A DNA stretch of 34,001 bases from Acidobacteriota bacterium (GCA_021833665.1 JAKBES010000009.1:1-34001); one strand, 5' to 3'; shown: positions 9,924 through 19,546, counted from the first letter of the stretch. A program made the numbers and translations. The notes: a model not told the origin generated them from the sequence alone.

Positions 9924-10901
9924 ATGGCCAAGGCTTTTGAGGAGCTTTTCCCTTCTGAGGAAACCTGCCACGAGCACCTGTTCCGCCTGCGGTGGCCGGA
10001 AGGGTTTCGCTGTCCCCGCTGCCAGGGCCAGAAGGCATGGCAGGTCCACGGTGACCTCTACCGGTGCCAGCAGTGCGATCATCAGGCCTCCGTGACCGCG
10101 GGAACCATCTTCCACGGCAGCAGGCACCCCCTACTCATGTGGTTCCGGGCCATGTGGTACGTGACGAACCAGCGGTTCGGGGTGAGCGCCCTCGGGCTCA
10201 TGAAAGAGCTGGACCTGGGAAGCTACCACACGGCCTGGGCGTGGATGCAGAAGCTGCGGACCGCCATGGTCCGCCCAGGCCGGGACCGCCTGGCTGGGAC
10301 CATCGAGGTGGGCCTCACTTACCTTGGGGCCCACAAGCCAGGCAAGCGGGGACGGGGGGCGAGCGGCAAGGTCCTGGTGGTCGTCGTGGTTCAGGACCTG
10401 GGGAATCGCATCGGTCGGATCCGCCTCCGGAGGATCCGCAACGCTTCGGCCGATAGTCTGGCCACGGTCATCTGCGAAGAGGTGGAACCGGGCAGCCGCG
10501 TGTTTACGGACGGCTGGAGGGCTTTCGGCGGATTGGCCGAGCTGGGATACAGGCACGTCGTCGTCCCCAAGGAGGGCGGACCGGGGGAAACGGCCCTCCC
10601 CCTCGTGAACCGGGTCGCCCACCTCATCGACCAGTGGCTGTTGAAATCTCACCAGGTGGCCGTCCGGCCGTCGTACCTGGACTATTACCTGGACGAGTTC
10701 ACGTTCCGCTTCAACCGGAGAACGTGGCGCTCTCGCGAATGGCTGTTCTTCGCCCTGATCCAACAGGCCGTGGCCGTTGCCCCTCTGCCCGCCAGCATGA
10801 TGAACACGCCCAGGCCCCTGGCTCCCCCTCCGGACAAGGGCGCGGGACCGCCGAAACCGCCGCGGGCCCTCACGCCCGCGGCCGGAAAGGCGGTTTCCTA
10901 G
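9924..10901 (+). CDS. IS1595-like (ISXO2-type DDE) transposase, probably catalytically degenerate
   Basis: N-terminal zinc ribbon CPRCQGQKAW...YRCQQCDHQASVTAGTIFH; TDGWRAFGGLAELGYRH; LDYYLDEFTFRFNRRTWRSR. Internal ATG at 9924 preferred over the 9810 ORF start. No terminal inverted repeats identified by eye. Confidence 0.85.
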   Translation: MAKAFEELFPSEETCHEHLFRLRWPEGFRCPRCQGQKAWQVHGDLYRCQQCDHQASVTAGTIFHGSRHPLLMWFRAMWYVTNQRFGVSALGLMKELDLGSYHTAWAWMQKLRTAMVRPGRDRLAGTIEVGLTYLGAHKPGKRGRGASGKVLVVVVVQDLGNRIGRIRLRRIRNASADSLATVICEEVEPGSRVFTDGWRAFGGLAELGYRHVVVPKEGGPGETALPLVNRVAHLIDQWLLKSHQVAVRPSYLDYYLDEFTFRFNRRTWRSREWLFFALIQQAVAVAPLPASMMNTPRPLAPPPDKGAGPPKPPRALTPAAGKAVS

Positions 10902-11137
10902 CGAACACCCCGGGCTGCTGCTGTAGAGATCTTCTTCTCCGGCTTGGGATGCAGGGCTGGGCTCGCCGCCCCTCAGCTGTGGTACTCATACAGGGTGTAT
11001 CAACCCACCTGCGTCTCCCTCTCTCTTGACAACATTGCAGGACCCCAAAGGCGGCCCTAAAGTCACCTCAACGAAGGAGGGACGCGACAGAGGTCGTTCA
11101 GTGGTGGTACGGCAGGCAATTTTGGGGGGGAGGAGAT

Positions 11138-11692
11138 ATGCGCAGACCGAGGCTGAGGGCGGCTGTAAAGTTCTTTTTCTGGGCCGCGGCGACGTTGGTG
11201 GTATTCACTTACGCCATCCACTTTTACCGGTCCGGAAAGATGGTGCACTGGTATTACTACAAGGCCAAGGCCGACGGGTTCGCCGTCAACACCAAGACAT
11301 TCGCGGACGCCTCGCCGGAGAAACCCGCCTCGCTCGCGGTGGGCGACTTCAAAATCCTGGACGGGCTCAAAGCCACGCCCGTCAAAGCGGGCGACATACT
11401 GCCCGCGGAGGCCACGGGGGTCATCGACCTCCGAACCGTGGAGGACGGGAAGCGCGTTCGGCTCAGGGGCGACCGCCTCGACATTCTCGTCCCCTGGCAA
11501 TTCAAGGAGGCCAAGGGCTTCAAATACAAGGATTCGTTCACGCACAAAAACATCAAGACGAACCCCGTCTCGGGGGTCTGGAACCTCGTGATGGTGGGCC
11601 TTATCGGCCTGTGCCTGGGCTACCTCGCGGAGGGCTTCACGGACTTCATCGGCCTGAAATTCAAGAAGATCGACCATACGGTCGGCCACTAA
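11138..11692 (+). CDS. Hypothetical two-TM membrane protein upstream of the TauE/SafE exporter
   Basis: 184 aa, N- and C-terminal hydrophobic helices, GGGAGGAG ribosome-binding site. Confidence 0.8.
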   Translation: MRRPRLRAAVKFFFWAAATLVVFTYAIHFYRSGKMVHWYYYKAKADGFAVNTKTFADASPEKPASLAVGDFKILDGLKATPVKAGDILPAEATGVIDLRTVEDGKRVRLRGDRLDILVPWQFKEAKGFKYKDSFTHKNIKTNPVSGVWNLVMVGLIGLCLGYLAEGFTDFIGLKFKKIDHTVGH

Positions 11693-11703
11693 GGGGGGGC
11701 TAC

Positions 11704-12780
11704 ATGTTCGACTTTCTCATCGCTGGCATCCAAGCCCCGGCCTTCCTGCTCATCTTCACGGGCTTCACGGTGGGCGTCGTGGGCGGGTTCATCGGCGTGG
11801 GCGGCGGCTATATGGTGACTCCCGCCCTCATCGTATTCGGGTTCCCGGGTTACATGGCCTCGGGCATCGACATGACGCACATCGCGGGGAAGGGCATCGT
11901 CTCCACGGTGAGGCACAAGCAGCTCGGAAACATTGACTGGGTCCTGGCCCTGAGCATGGTGGCCGGAACCATGTTCGGCGTGGAGGAGGGGATCCGCCTC
12001 TTGGGCTACTTTAAGCACCGGGGGCTCTCCACCGTGGCCCTCCTCTCCGCGTCAGTCCTTCTCATGTTCACCCTGTTTCTCTACACCCTCTACGAGACCC
12101 TGAAGTCGCACCGGCGCATGGAGCAAATGGCTCGTGACGGCCAGAGCATCGCCCGGGAGGTCATGACCTCCAAGCTGCCCCAAATCTTCCAGGGGTTCGC
12201 CCTCGCGCCCATCGTCCGGTGCCGGACGGCCCGCGTCGTGGTGTCCATGTGGGTCATCGTCCTGGTCGGAGTCATCACGGGCGTCCTCGCGGGATTCCTG
12301 GGCGTGGGCGGCGGCTTCATCCGCGTCCCGGCCCTCGTGTACATCGTGGGTGCGTCCACCCACATCGCCGTGGGCACCGATCTGGTGGAGATCGTCTTCT
12401 CGGGAGCCTACGGTTGTCTCCGCCACTCCATCGAGGGCAATGTGGACTTCATCGCCGTGATGTTCATGATCTGCGGCGCCATGTTCGGAGCACAGGTGGG
12501 ATCTATCGCTACGGCCTTCGTCCGGGGACCGGCCATCCGGTACATGCTTTCCTTCTCGCTGGCGCTGGCCACGCTGGGCGCCGGTCTCCCGCTGGCGAAC
12601 CTTCTTTTGGGGGGTAAATTCAAAATTCTCGTGGCCCTGTCGGTGATCATCACCCTGGGCCAGATGTTCTTCCTGTGCCTGTTTATTTTCTCCTTGGTTT
12701 ACTTCGCCTACCGCAACCGGCGGAACGAGTGGGTGCCCGAATGGGTGGCGCCGCTCCTGGTTCAGAACGTCACCGAGTGA
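11704..12780 (+). CDS. TauE/SafE family sulfite/anion exporter
   Basis: MFDFLIAGIQAPAFLLIFTGFTVGVVGGFIGVGGGYMVTPALIVFG and a repeat GVITGVLAGFLGVGGGFIRVPALVYIVG; duplicated TauE motif. Real start inside ORF 11026-12780. Confidence 0.92.
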   Translation: MFDFLIAGIQAPAFLLIFTGFTVGVVGGFIGVGGGYMVTPALIVFGFPGYMASGIDMTHIAGKGIVSTVRHKQLGNIDWVLALSMVAGTMFGVEEGIRLLGYFKHRGLSTVALLSASVLLMFTLFLYTLYETLKSHRRMEQMARDGQSIAREVMTSKLPQIFQGFALAPIVRCRTARVVVSMWVIVLVGVITGVLAGFLGVGGGFIRVPALVYIVGASTHIAVGTDLVEIVFSGAYGCLRHSIEGNVDFIAVMFMICGAMFGAQVGSIATAFVRGPAIRYMLSFSLALATLGAGLPLANLLLGGKFKILVALSVIITLGQMFFLCLFIFSLVYFAYRNRRNEWVPEWVAPLLVQNVTE

Positions 12781-12792
12781 GGGAGGACTGCC

Positions 12793-12900
12793 ATGAAAAA
12801 AGTGCTGGACAACATGTGGTCCTTCGTCTTCATCCTGCTCGCGATCTCCATGGGACTGTCCACCTTGGTGTTTTTCCTGTACATGCGCACGCTGGTGTAG
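12793..12900 (+). CDS. 35-aa single-TM microprotein
   Basis: MKKVLDNMWSFVFILLAISMGLSTLVFFLYMRTLV; GGGAGG SD upstream; sits tightly between tauE and the next micro-ORF. Too short for the ORF track. Confidence 0.7.
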   Translation: MKKVLDNMWSFVFILLAISMGLSTLVFFLYMRTLV

Positions 12901-12909
12901 GAGGAGGCC

Positions 12910-13113
12910 GTGAAGAAACTATTCCAGGTATTCGCCAACCTGCTGCTCTACGGCTTTCTCGTGTTTTACGCCGTGGAATCGACGTTTTTAAAGCCGGACC
13001 CGTGGTTCGCCTTCGTCGTCTGGTTCCTCTTGTCCGTCGCGCTCCTCATTACGGTCACCCCAGGCCTCCACGCCCGCGGGATATCCCCGGGCGAATATCC
13101 TTATGAGGATTGA
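12910..13113 (+). CDS. 67-aa small membrane protein (GTG start)
   Basis: (M)KKLFQVFANLLLYGFLVFYAVESTFLKPDPWFAFVVWFLLSVALLITVTPGLHARGISPGEYPYED; GAGGAGG SD. Confidence 0.7.
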   Translation: MKKLFQVFANLLLYGFLVFYAVESTFLKPDPWFAFVVWFLLSVALLITVTPGLHARGISPGEYPYED

Positions 13114-13774
13114 GCTTCCGGAGACTCAGCCGGAGGTCGAAGCCCTGAGGGACAAGCTGGCGAGCCTTGCGCGCCGGTTCGAGCTGGGCGATGTGACGCC
13201 CAAGCGTTACGCCCGAGGCAGGCAAGATCTCCTGGCCTGCCTCGGGCGAGCCAAGATCGCCACGGTGAGGGAAGCCGGGGAGACGATCCTCGCGGAACAC
13301 CATTGGGTGGAGGGACACGCGCGGATTCCGGACTCCGTCTTGCGGGAGACCGCCCAGGTGGCGGGAAGCCTGTACGCCACGGACCGCCGCCTCTTCCGCT
13401 GGCGGTTCCAGGATCAGAGCGCCCCCGGCGCGGCCCTGGTGGACGGCGTGGAGGAAACCTTCGAAGACCGATGGTACAAAGATGTGGCATCCTTGAACAC
13501 CCGGCGGCTCTACCGCTGGGGCGAAGCCCTGGCGGGGGCCGGCATCGGGGCGGCAGCCCTCCTGCTGGGCCGCCACCTCGGCCTGACGGGCTACGTTCTC
13601 GCCGGAGTGGGCCTCTTCGGCATCCTGCACGCCCTCCTCATGCCCACCCGCTGGATCGCCGTGACGAGCCGAAGGGAGGGTGAGGAGCCTTGGGCCGTTT
13701 ACGCCGCCCGGACAAAAAGCGGGCGCGCCCTTCTGGAGGAGGTTGAGCGCAGAACCCGTTCCGAGCGAGGATGA
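13103..13774 (+). CDS. Hypothetical membrane-associated protein
   Basis: 223 aa; overlaps the previous stop; two C-terminal hydrophobic helices. Confidence 0.7.
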   Translation: MRIELPETQPEVEALRDKLASLARRFELGDVTPKRYARGRQDLLACLGRAKIATVREAGETILAEHHWVEGHARIPDSVLRETAQVAGSLYATDRRLFRWRFQDQSAPGAALVDGVEETFEDRWYKDVASLNTRRLYRWGEALAGAGIGAAALLLGRHLGLTGYVLAGVGLFGILHALLMPTRWIAVTSRREGEEPWAVYAARTKSGRALLEEVERRTRSERG

Positions 13775-13787
13775 ACCCGGAGAGCCC

Positions 13788-14192
13788 ATGCAGAAGCGCC
13801 GATCGGTCTTGCTTGTGGATGACGAAGCCCTGTTCCTGGCCACCATGGCAAAGGTGCTGGGACGCCATGGCCTGGAGGTTCTCACGGCCCCCGGAGGCGG
13901 GGAAGCGCTGATTCTCATCGAGAGCGCGGATCCCGACGTGGTCGTGCTCGACGTGAAGATGCCGGGCCTGGACGGGCTGGCCACGCTGAAGGAAATCAAG
14001 CGGCTTCGTCCTCTTACCCCGGTCATCCTCCTGACGGGGCACGGCACCGTGGAGTCGGGGCAGGAGGCCTTGCGGCAGGGGGCCTTTGATATGCAGACCA
14101 AACCCGCCATCGTGGCTAAGCTCCTGGACCTCATCGAGGAGGCCATCCGGTCCAGAGGGCTCGCCGAAGAAGCCGCCCGGAGGGAGAGCTAG
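13788..14192 (+). CDS. Stand-alone response regulator receiver
   Basis: MQKRRSVLLVDDEALFLATMAKVLGRHG...VVVLDVKMPGLDGL...VILLTGHG...QTKP. Confidence 0.9.
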   Translation: MQKRRSVLLVDDEALFLATMAKVLGRHGLEVLTAPGGGEALILIESADPDVVVLDVKMPGLDGLATLKEIKRLRPLTPVILLTGHGTVESGQEALRQGAFDMQTKPAIVAKLLDLIEEAIRSRGLAEEAARRES

Positions 14193-14384
14193 TGTGGCGT
14201 CTCAGAACAAACTTGAATAAGTTGGGCGGGCTGGAGACGCCACACTTCCCAAGGGGCTCCGCCCCTAGGGCGCCTGCCTGCGGCAGGCTGTTACCCCGAA
14301 AGAGCGGGGAAGTGCCTTCCCCGCACCCCTTCGTGTCCTGTCAGACCGTCCAGATTGATTCAGCGAACCGCTGTTACAGGACAC
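14192..14384. repeat. Array of five inverted repeats/hairpins in the intergenic region upstream of the histidine kinase
   Basis: 14192-14203/14234-14245 GTGTGGCGTCTC..GAGACGCCACAC; 14252-14266 AGGGGC-TCC-GCCCCT; 14272-14288 GCCTGCC-TGC-GGCAGGC; 14304-14324 GCGGGGAAG-TGC-CTTCCCCGC; 14333-14341/14376-14384 GTGTCCTGT..ACAGGACAC. All arms perfect. Confidence 0.75.
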
Positions 14385-14388
14385 CAGG

Positions 14389-16059
14389 ATGATCGCCGCC
14401 GCGAAGCGCCGGCGCGCCACCCTCTACCGGCGGCTCCTTGAGAGCATGCTCCTCATGTGCCTGGTTCCCCTTTTCCTCGTGGGGGGAGCAGCCTACGTGC
14501 AGTTCCAGCTCTATGCCAGCAGGATGGTTCTGGATCAGCAGGAGCGCCTGGTCCTGAACCACAGGGACTTCATCGAGTCCTATCTGCGCGGGCGGAGCGC
14601 CGAGCTGGCGGCCATCGCCAACCAGTACACGCTGGAACAGCTCAGGGACGGAGAGCTGGAGCGAGCTTTCGCCGTGATCCAGCAGGGGGCTGGGATCTAC
14701 ACCGACATCGGCATGATTGATGACCAGGGGAACCACCTCAGGTACGTGGGCCCATACAATCTTGAAGGCCGCAACTACAGCAGCGCCGAATGGTTCCAGA
14801 AGCTCAAGGCCCGGGACCTGGTCATCAGCGACCTCTTCACGGGTTACCGGGCGGTCCCCCACTTCATCATCGCGGTGAAACGCACCACGCCCACGGGGTA
14901 CTGGATCCTGCGCGCCAGCCTCAGCACGGACTACTTTAGCCAGCTCGTGGAGCGGATCCACGTGGGCAGTACGGGGGAGGCCTTCCTTCTGGACCGGCAC
15001 GGGCTCTACCAGACCAAGACGCTCTTCGACAGCGCCCCCCTCCAGCCCTCTCATTTCCCCTACCTTTCGCCTCACGAGGGGGTGCGCACGGTGGACCTGA
15101 ACTTCAGGGGCCGGACGTTCTTATGCTCGCACGTCTGGATCATGGGGGACCAATGGCTTCTTGTGTTTCGCCAGGAGCGGGCGGAGGCCTTCGCCCCGCT
15201 CCACCGCGCCCTCTGGACCTGGGCCCTCATCACCTTCGCCGCCCTGATCGTCGTCTCCCTGGCCACCTTCGCCATCGCCAGGAACCTCGTGGGCTTCGTG
15301 GCCCGGGCGGACGCCGAAAAAGAGAACCTTCACGCCCAGCTTCTGGCCAGCTCCAAGATGGCGGCCATCGGAGAGATGGCGGCGGGGGTCGCCCACGAGC
15401 TGAACAACCCTCTGGGCATCATCGAAACTCTCAGGACCTGGATCTTGGACCTGATGCCCGAGAAGGGCCCGGCCGAGGCGGATGTCCCCGAGGTCATCGA
15501 TTCGGCCCGCAAGATCGGGGACCAGGTGGAGCGTTGCCGGCGCATCACCCACGACCTCCTGAAGTTTTCCAGGAGGGTCGAATCGGAGCGCACCCTCACG
15601 GACATCAACGCCCTCCTCGCGGAGATGCTTCAGATGGTGGAGCACCGGGCCAAAGCGGATAACGTGGCGTTTCATCTGGAGGCCGGGGCTCTCCCATCCA
15701 TCGTCACCTCGCCGTCGAGGCTCCAGCAGATCATCTTGAACGTCCTGAACAACGCGGTGGACGCCATGGAAGGCAGGGGCGGCACGGTCACGGTGCGCAC
15801 GGGTATGAGGGGCGGCGCCGTGGAGATGGTCTTCAAGGACACGGGCTGCGGCATCCCGGAGGAAAACCTTCAGCGGATCTTCGAGCCCTTTTTCACGACC
15901 AAACCCGTGGGAAAGGGGACGGGGCTGGGTCTCGCCGTCTGCTACGGGCTCATCCAGCAGATGGGAGGTACACTTGAGGTTCAGAGCCGGGTCGGCGCCG
16001 GCACCACCTTTACGCTGACCCTGCCCGCCACATCCGCCGAGCCGGGTGAGGCTCACTGA
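14389..16059 (+). CDS. Membrane sensor histidine kinase with extracytoplasmic Cache-like domain
   Basis: N-terminal TM, sensor domain, second TM, HisKA MAAGVAHELNNPLGIIETL, HATPase FKDTGCGIPEENLQRIFEPFFTTKPVGKGTGLGLAVCYGLI. Confidence 0.93.
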   Translation: MIAAAKRRRATLYRRLLESMLLMCLVPLFLVGGAAYVQFQLYASRMVLDQQERLVLNHRDFIESYLRGRSAELAAIANQYTLEQLRDGELERAFAVIQQGAGIYTDIGMIDDQGNHLRYVGPYNLEGRNYSSAEWFQKLKARDLVISDLFTGYRAVPHFIIAVKRTTPTGYWILRASLSTDYFSQLVERIHVGSTGEAFLLDRHGLYQTKTLFDSAPLQPSHFPYLSPHEGVRTVDLNFRGRTFLCSHVWIMGDQWLLVFRQERAEAFAPLHRALWTWALITFAALIVVSLATFAIARNLVGFVARADAEKENLHAQLLASSKMAAIGEMAAGVAHELNNPLGIIETLRTWILDLMPEKGPAEADVPEVIDSARKIGDQVERCRRITHDLLKFSRRVESERTLTDINALLAEMLQMVEHRAKADNVAFHLEAGALPSIVTSPSRLQQIILNVLNNAVDAMEGRGGTVTVRTGMRGGAVEMVFKDTGCGIPEENLQRIFEPFFTTKPVGKGTGLGLAVCYGLIQQMGGTLEVQSRVGAGTTFTLTLPATSAEPGEAH

Positions 16060-16066
16060 GGGCGCC

Positions 16067-16471
16067 ATGGCCGAGGCCAGGATCCTCATCGTAGACGACG
16101 AGAAGGAGTTCCGGGATACCCTGGTGAAGCTCCTGGGCCGGAGGGGCTACGACGTCTCAACGGCCCCGGACGGGGCACAAGCTCTCCGCGTCGTGCTGCG
16201 CGGAGGCATCGACGTGGCCCTGCTCGACCTCAAGATGCCCGGCCTGAGCGGCATAGATACCCTCAGGGAATTCAAGCGCATTTCCCCTGGACTCGAGGTC
16301 ATCATTCTCACGGGACACCTTCTCAAATCCACCGAGCAGGAGGGCATGACGCTGGGAGCCTTCGCCTACCTGACCAAACCCTGCACCGTCGCGGAGCTGG
16401 TGCAGACCATCGAGGCGGCCCGCGCGGCGCGGGCCGCGGGTGAGCCCTCCGGCGAGGAGGGCCGATCTTGA
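16067..16471 (+). CDS. Stand-alone response regulator receiver
   Basis: MAEARILIVDDEKEFRDTLVKLLGRRGYDV...LLDLKMPGLSGIDTL...ILTGH...LTKP. Confidence 0.9.
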   Translation: MAEARILIVDDEKEFRDTLVKLLGRRGYDVSTAPDGAQALRVVLRGGIDVALLDLKMPGLSGIDTLREFKRISPGLEVIILTGHLLKSTEQEGMTLGAFAYLTKPCTVAELVQTIEAARAARAAGEPSGEEGRS

Positions 16472-19062
16472 GCGGGGGCGATCCGGGCGGCCGCGCCTCA
16501 GGCATCCCCGAGTCGCTCCGGCGTCTGGGGCGAGCCTTCCTCACGTTCCTGGAAATCATCGGGCTGAGACAGGAGCGGACGGCCGGCTTCGAATCCCGCC
16601 TGAGCCGGCTCAAGCTCAGATATTTTCACTTCCGGACGTTGCTCTCCGCCAACAACGACCTGCTCGAAGCCATCTCCGAGATGGAGGTGCGGCTCGCCTC
16701 CGACGCGCCCCTCACCCTCGACGAGGTCCGGTCCAGAGCCCTGGCAGCGCAGACCAGCGCCCACAGGATGGCCGCGAGCTTCTCCACCCTGTCGGAGGGG
16801 GCGTATCCCGCCGTGGACGAGGTCCTGGCGGGCCTCCATCAGCGCATCGCGGGGTGCCTCCGGGGAGACGAAGCCGGCGAAAAGGCGCCCCTGGTGCTGC
16901 CTTTGGACCGGCTGGACTTGACTCACGCCGCGGTCGTGGGGCACAAGATGGCGGCCCTGGGCGAGATCAGGAACAGACTCGGCCTTCCGGTGCCTGACGG
17001 ATTCGCCATCACGACCTCCGCGTTCGAGTGTTCCATGGGCGCCGCGCGGCGCGGCGGCCCGAAGGGCGTCTCCCTCGAAACGGGACCCGGGCAGGCCGCG
17101 GCGCGGGACCACCTGCGGGACTCTCCTCTCCCGGAGGAGGTGGCCGAGGCAATCCACGCGGCATACAAAACCCTTGCGGGCGGACGGAAGCCTCCCGTGG
17201 CCATGCGCTCCAGCGCCCTCGACGAGGACCGAAGCGCCTCCTTCGCGGGGCAGTACCTCACGATCCTCAACGTGGGCGAAGGGGGCTTGGTCCCCGCCTA
17301 CGGACGGATTCTGGAGAGCGCCTTCGAACCTGACGTCCTCTTTTACCGCCACATCCTCGGGTTCGACGATGACGACCCAGCCGTGGCCGTGGGCTGCATG
17401 GTCATGGTGGACGCGCTCGCCTCGGGCGTCGCCTTCTCCAGGGACCCGCGGGGTGACGCCACCAGCAGAATCCTCATTCATGCGGCATGGGGGCTCGGCC
17501 CCTCGGTGGCAGACGGCACGGTGAACCCTGACGTGTACTGGGTCGGACGGGAAGGAATCCCTCCCTCCGTGGAGGTCCGGACCTCGCGCAAGACATGCCG
17601 CACCGTGGGCCTTGCGGGCGGCGGCGTGCAGGAGGAAAGGGTTCCCGAGGAGCTCCAGCTCGCCGCGCCCCTTTCCCGAAAGGAAATCCTGACCCTCGCC
17701 GAATGGACCCTGAAGCTGGAGGAACACTTCGGCTCTCCTCAAGACGTGGAATGGGCCATGGACCGCGAACGCCGCCTGTACCTTCTCCAAAGCCGGCCCA
17801 GCACCTCGGCGGCCCCTGAGGAGACACAGGCGCTCCCCGTTGAAGGAGCCCCCGTTCTCATGGAAGGGGGGGATACGGCGGCCCCCGGCGCGGGCGCGGG
17901 CCCCGTGTTTATCCCCGATGCGGACGACGGGCTGGAGAACTTTCCGGCGGGGGGCGTCTTGGTGGTTCGGCATTCAAGCCCCAGATACGTTCGCGTCATG
18001 AAGACGGCCTCCGCCATCGTGGCCGACGTGGGGAGCGCCATCGGCCACATGGCGTCCCTGTCACGAGAACTGGGCATCCCCACGATCGTGGGCGCGGAAG
18101 GAGCCACGTCCCTCCTGAAGCCGGGCGAGATGGTCACCGTCGATGCCACGAGGCGCCGCGTCTATGGGGGCCGGCTGGAGGCGCTCCTGGCCGTGGCCCG
18201 CCCCTCCCCGCCGCATGCGCCCAGGAACCGGACCCATCGGGCCATGGCGGAGGTGGCGCGGTACATCGTTCCCCTGACGCTCACGGACCCGGCGGATCCG
18301 GGATTCACCCTGCGCAACTGCCGCTCCCTCCACGACCTGGCTCGCTACCTGCACGAAAAATCGTTCCAGGAGATGTTCGGCATCGGCCGGCTCGTGGGGG
18401 ACGTGCGCAGCCAGACGCCCCTCCTCGATGTCTTTCTCCCCGTGGACCTCTACGTCATCGATCTCGGCGGAGGCCTTCAGGCAGAACCTGGCGCTCGCAG
18501 GGTGAAGCGGGGCCAGATCTGCTCCCCGCCCTTCGCGGCCCTGGTGGCGGGCATGCTCCACAAGGACATCCCCCGCTTCGGCCCTCGCGCCATGGACGCC
18601 AGGGGTTTTATGAGCGTGATGTTCCGCCAGGCCTTCGCGGGTCCGGACCGGGACGGAACGCTGCGCGATCCCAGCTATGCCATCGTCTCGGACAAGTACG
18701 TGAACCTCGCCACCCGAGTGGGGTTCCACTTCAGCGTCGTGGACGCCTACTGCACGGAAGCCCTCAACCAGAATTACATCACCTTCCGCTTCAAGGGGGG
18801 CGCGGCGGACAAAGTTCGCAGGATACGCAGGGTGGCGGCCATCGCCCGGATTCTCAAGAAGCTGGGGTTCTCCACGACCCTCACGAGAGATCTCGTGGCC
18901 GCCCAATACCTCAAGCACGGCCAGGAGGAGACGCTGAATGCCCTGGAGATGATTGGGCGGCTCCTCCAGTTCATGAGGCAGATGGACGCGGCCATGACCT
19001 CCGACGAGGCCGTCGGCCGGGCAGTGGAGGATTTCTTCTCGGGCACGTGCGGGACGCCGTGA
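16468..19062 (+). CDS. PEP-synthase-like protein: ATP-grasp (PPDK_N-type) plus swivelling-His domain, non-canonical N- and C-terminal domains
   Basis: VAMRSSALDEDRSASFAGQY; DVEWAMDRERRLYLLQSRP; SAIGHMASLSRELGIPTIVG; C-terminus LRNCRSLHDLARYLHEKS...FRFKGGAADKVRRIRR, not a recognisable PEP-utilizer TIM barrel. TTG start overlapping the upstream stop. Confidence 0.88.
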   Translation: MSGGDPGGRASGIPESLRRLGRAFLTFLEIIGLRQERTAGFESRLSRLKLRYFHFRTLLSANNDLLEAISEMEVRLASDAPLTLDEVRSRALAAQTSAHRMAASFSTLSEGAYPAVDEVLAGLHQRIAGCLRGDEAGEKAPLVLPLDRLDLTHAAVVGHKMAALGEIRNRLGLPVPDGFAITTSAFECSMGAARRGGPKGVSLETGPGQAAARDHLRDSPLPEEVAEAIHAAYKTLAGGRKPPVAMRSSALDEDRSASFAGQYLTILNVGEGGLVPAYGRILESAFEPDVLFYRHILGFDDDDPAVAVGCMVMVDALASGVAFSRDPRGDATSRILIHAAWGLGPSVADGTVNPDVYWVGREGIPPSVEVRTSRKTCRTVGLAGGGVQEERVPEELQLAAPLSRKEILTLAEWTLKLEEHFGSPQDVEWAMDRERRLYLLQSRPSTSAAPEETQALPVEGAPVLMEGGDTAAPGAGAGPVFIPDADDGLENFPAGGVLVVRHSSPRYVRVMKTASAIVADVGSAIGHMASLSRELGIPTIVGAEGATSLLKPGEMVTVDATRRRVYGGRLEALLAVARPSPPHAPRNRTHRAMAEVARYIVPLTLTDPADPGFTLRNCRSLHDLARYLHEKSFQEMFGIGRLVGDVRSQTPLLDVFLPVDLYVIDLGGGLQAEPGARRVKRGQICSPPFAALVAGMLHKDIPRFGPRAMDARGFMSVMFRQAFAGPDRDGTLRDPSYAIVSDKYVNLATRVGFHFSVVDAYCTEALNQNYITFRFKGGAADKVRRIRRVAAIARILKKLGFSTTLTRDLVAAQYLKHGQEETLNALEMIGRLLQFMRQMDAAMTSDEAVGRAVEDFFSGTCGTP

Positions 19063-19080
19063 GCCCTTTCCGCATCCGGC

Positions 19081-19494
19081 TCAGCGGTCTGGCCCGCCGC
19101 CGGGACCCATCTCCTGCAAAATATCCCGATGCTCGAGGGAGGACCGGATCCGTTCGCAGAGTTTGTCCACGGGGGCTGGCTTGAGCAGGTAGTCCACGGC
19201 GCCGTGTTGCATGGCCTCCACGGCCTTGGACATGTCGGCGTGGCCGCTGAGCAGAATGACGGGCAGCAGGACGTCCTGCTTCCTGATCCGCTCCAGGGTA
19301 GCGATGCCGTCCAGGCCCGGCATGCGCAGGTCCAGCACGACCACGTCGTACCGATTGAAGCGCAGGTCCTCGAGAGCCTCCACGCCCCCCGCCGCCGTTC
19401 CCACGGCGTACCCTCTCACCTTCAGTACCTTGGACATGGATTCCAGGAAGAGCGGCTCGTCGTCCACCAGGAGAACCCGGATCGCCTCGGCCAT
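19081..19494 (-). CDS. Stand-alone response regulator receiver
   Basis: MAEAIRVLLVDDEPLFLESMSKVLKVRGYAVG...VVVLDLRMPGLDGI...ILLSGH...LLKP. Confidence 0.9.
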   Translation of the reverse strand: MAEAIRVLLVDDEPLFLESMSKVLKVRGYAVGTAAGGVEALEDLRFNRYDVVVLDLRMPGLDGIATLERIRKQDVLLPVILLSGHADMSKAVEAMQHGAVDYLLKPAPVDKLCERIRSSLEHRDILQEMGPGGGPDR

Positions 19495-19546
19495 CGCCCC
19501 ATCCTCCCCGTCTCCGGCATGCCGCGCGGGCGCCTCTTGACTTCGA

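Noticed and set aside
9780-11040. Terminal inverted repeats and target duplication bounding the transposase
   Set aside because: Searched by eye on both sides; no convincing matching ends were found, so element boundaries are not claimed.
14192-14392. 66-aa ORF in the hairpin-rich intergenic region
   Set aside because: Overlaps the inverted-repeat array, no coding signature; the repeats explain the sequence better.
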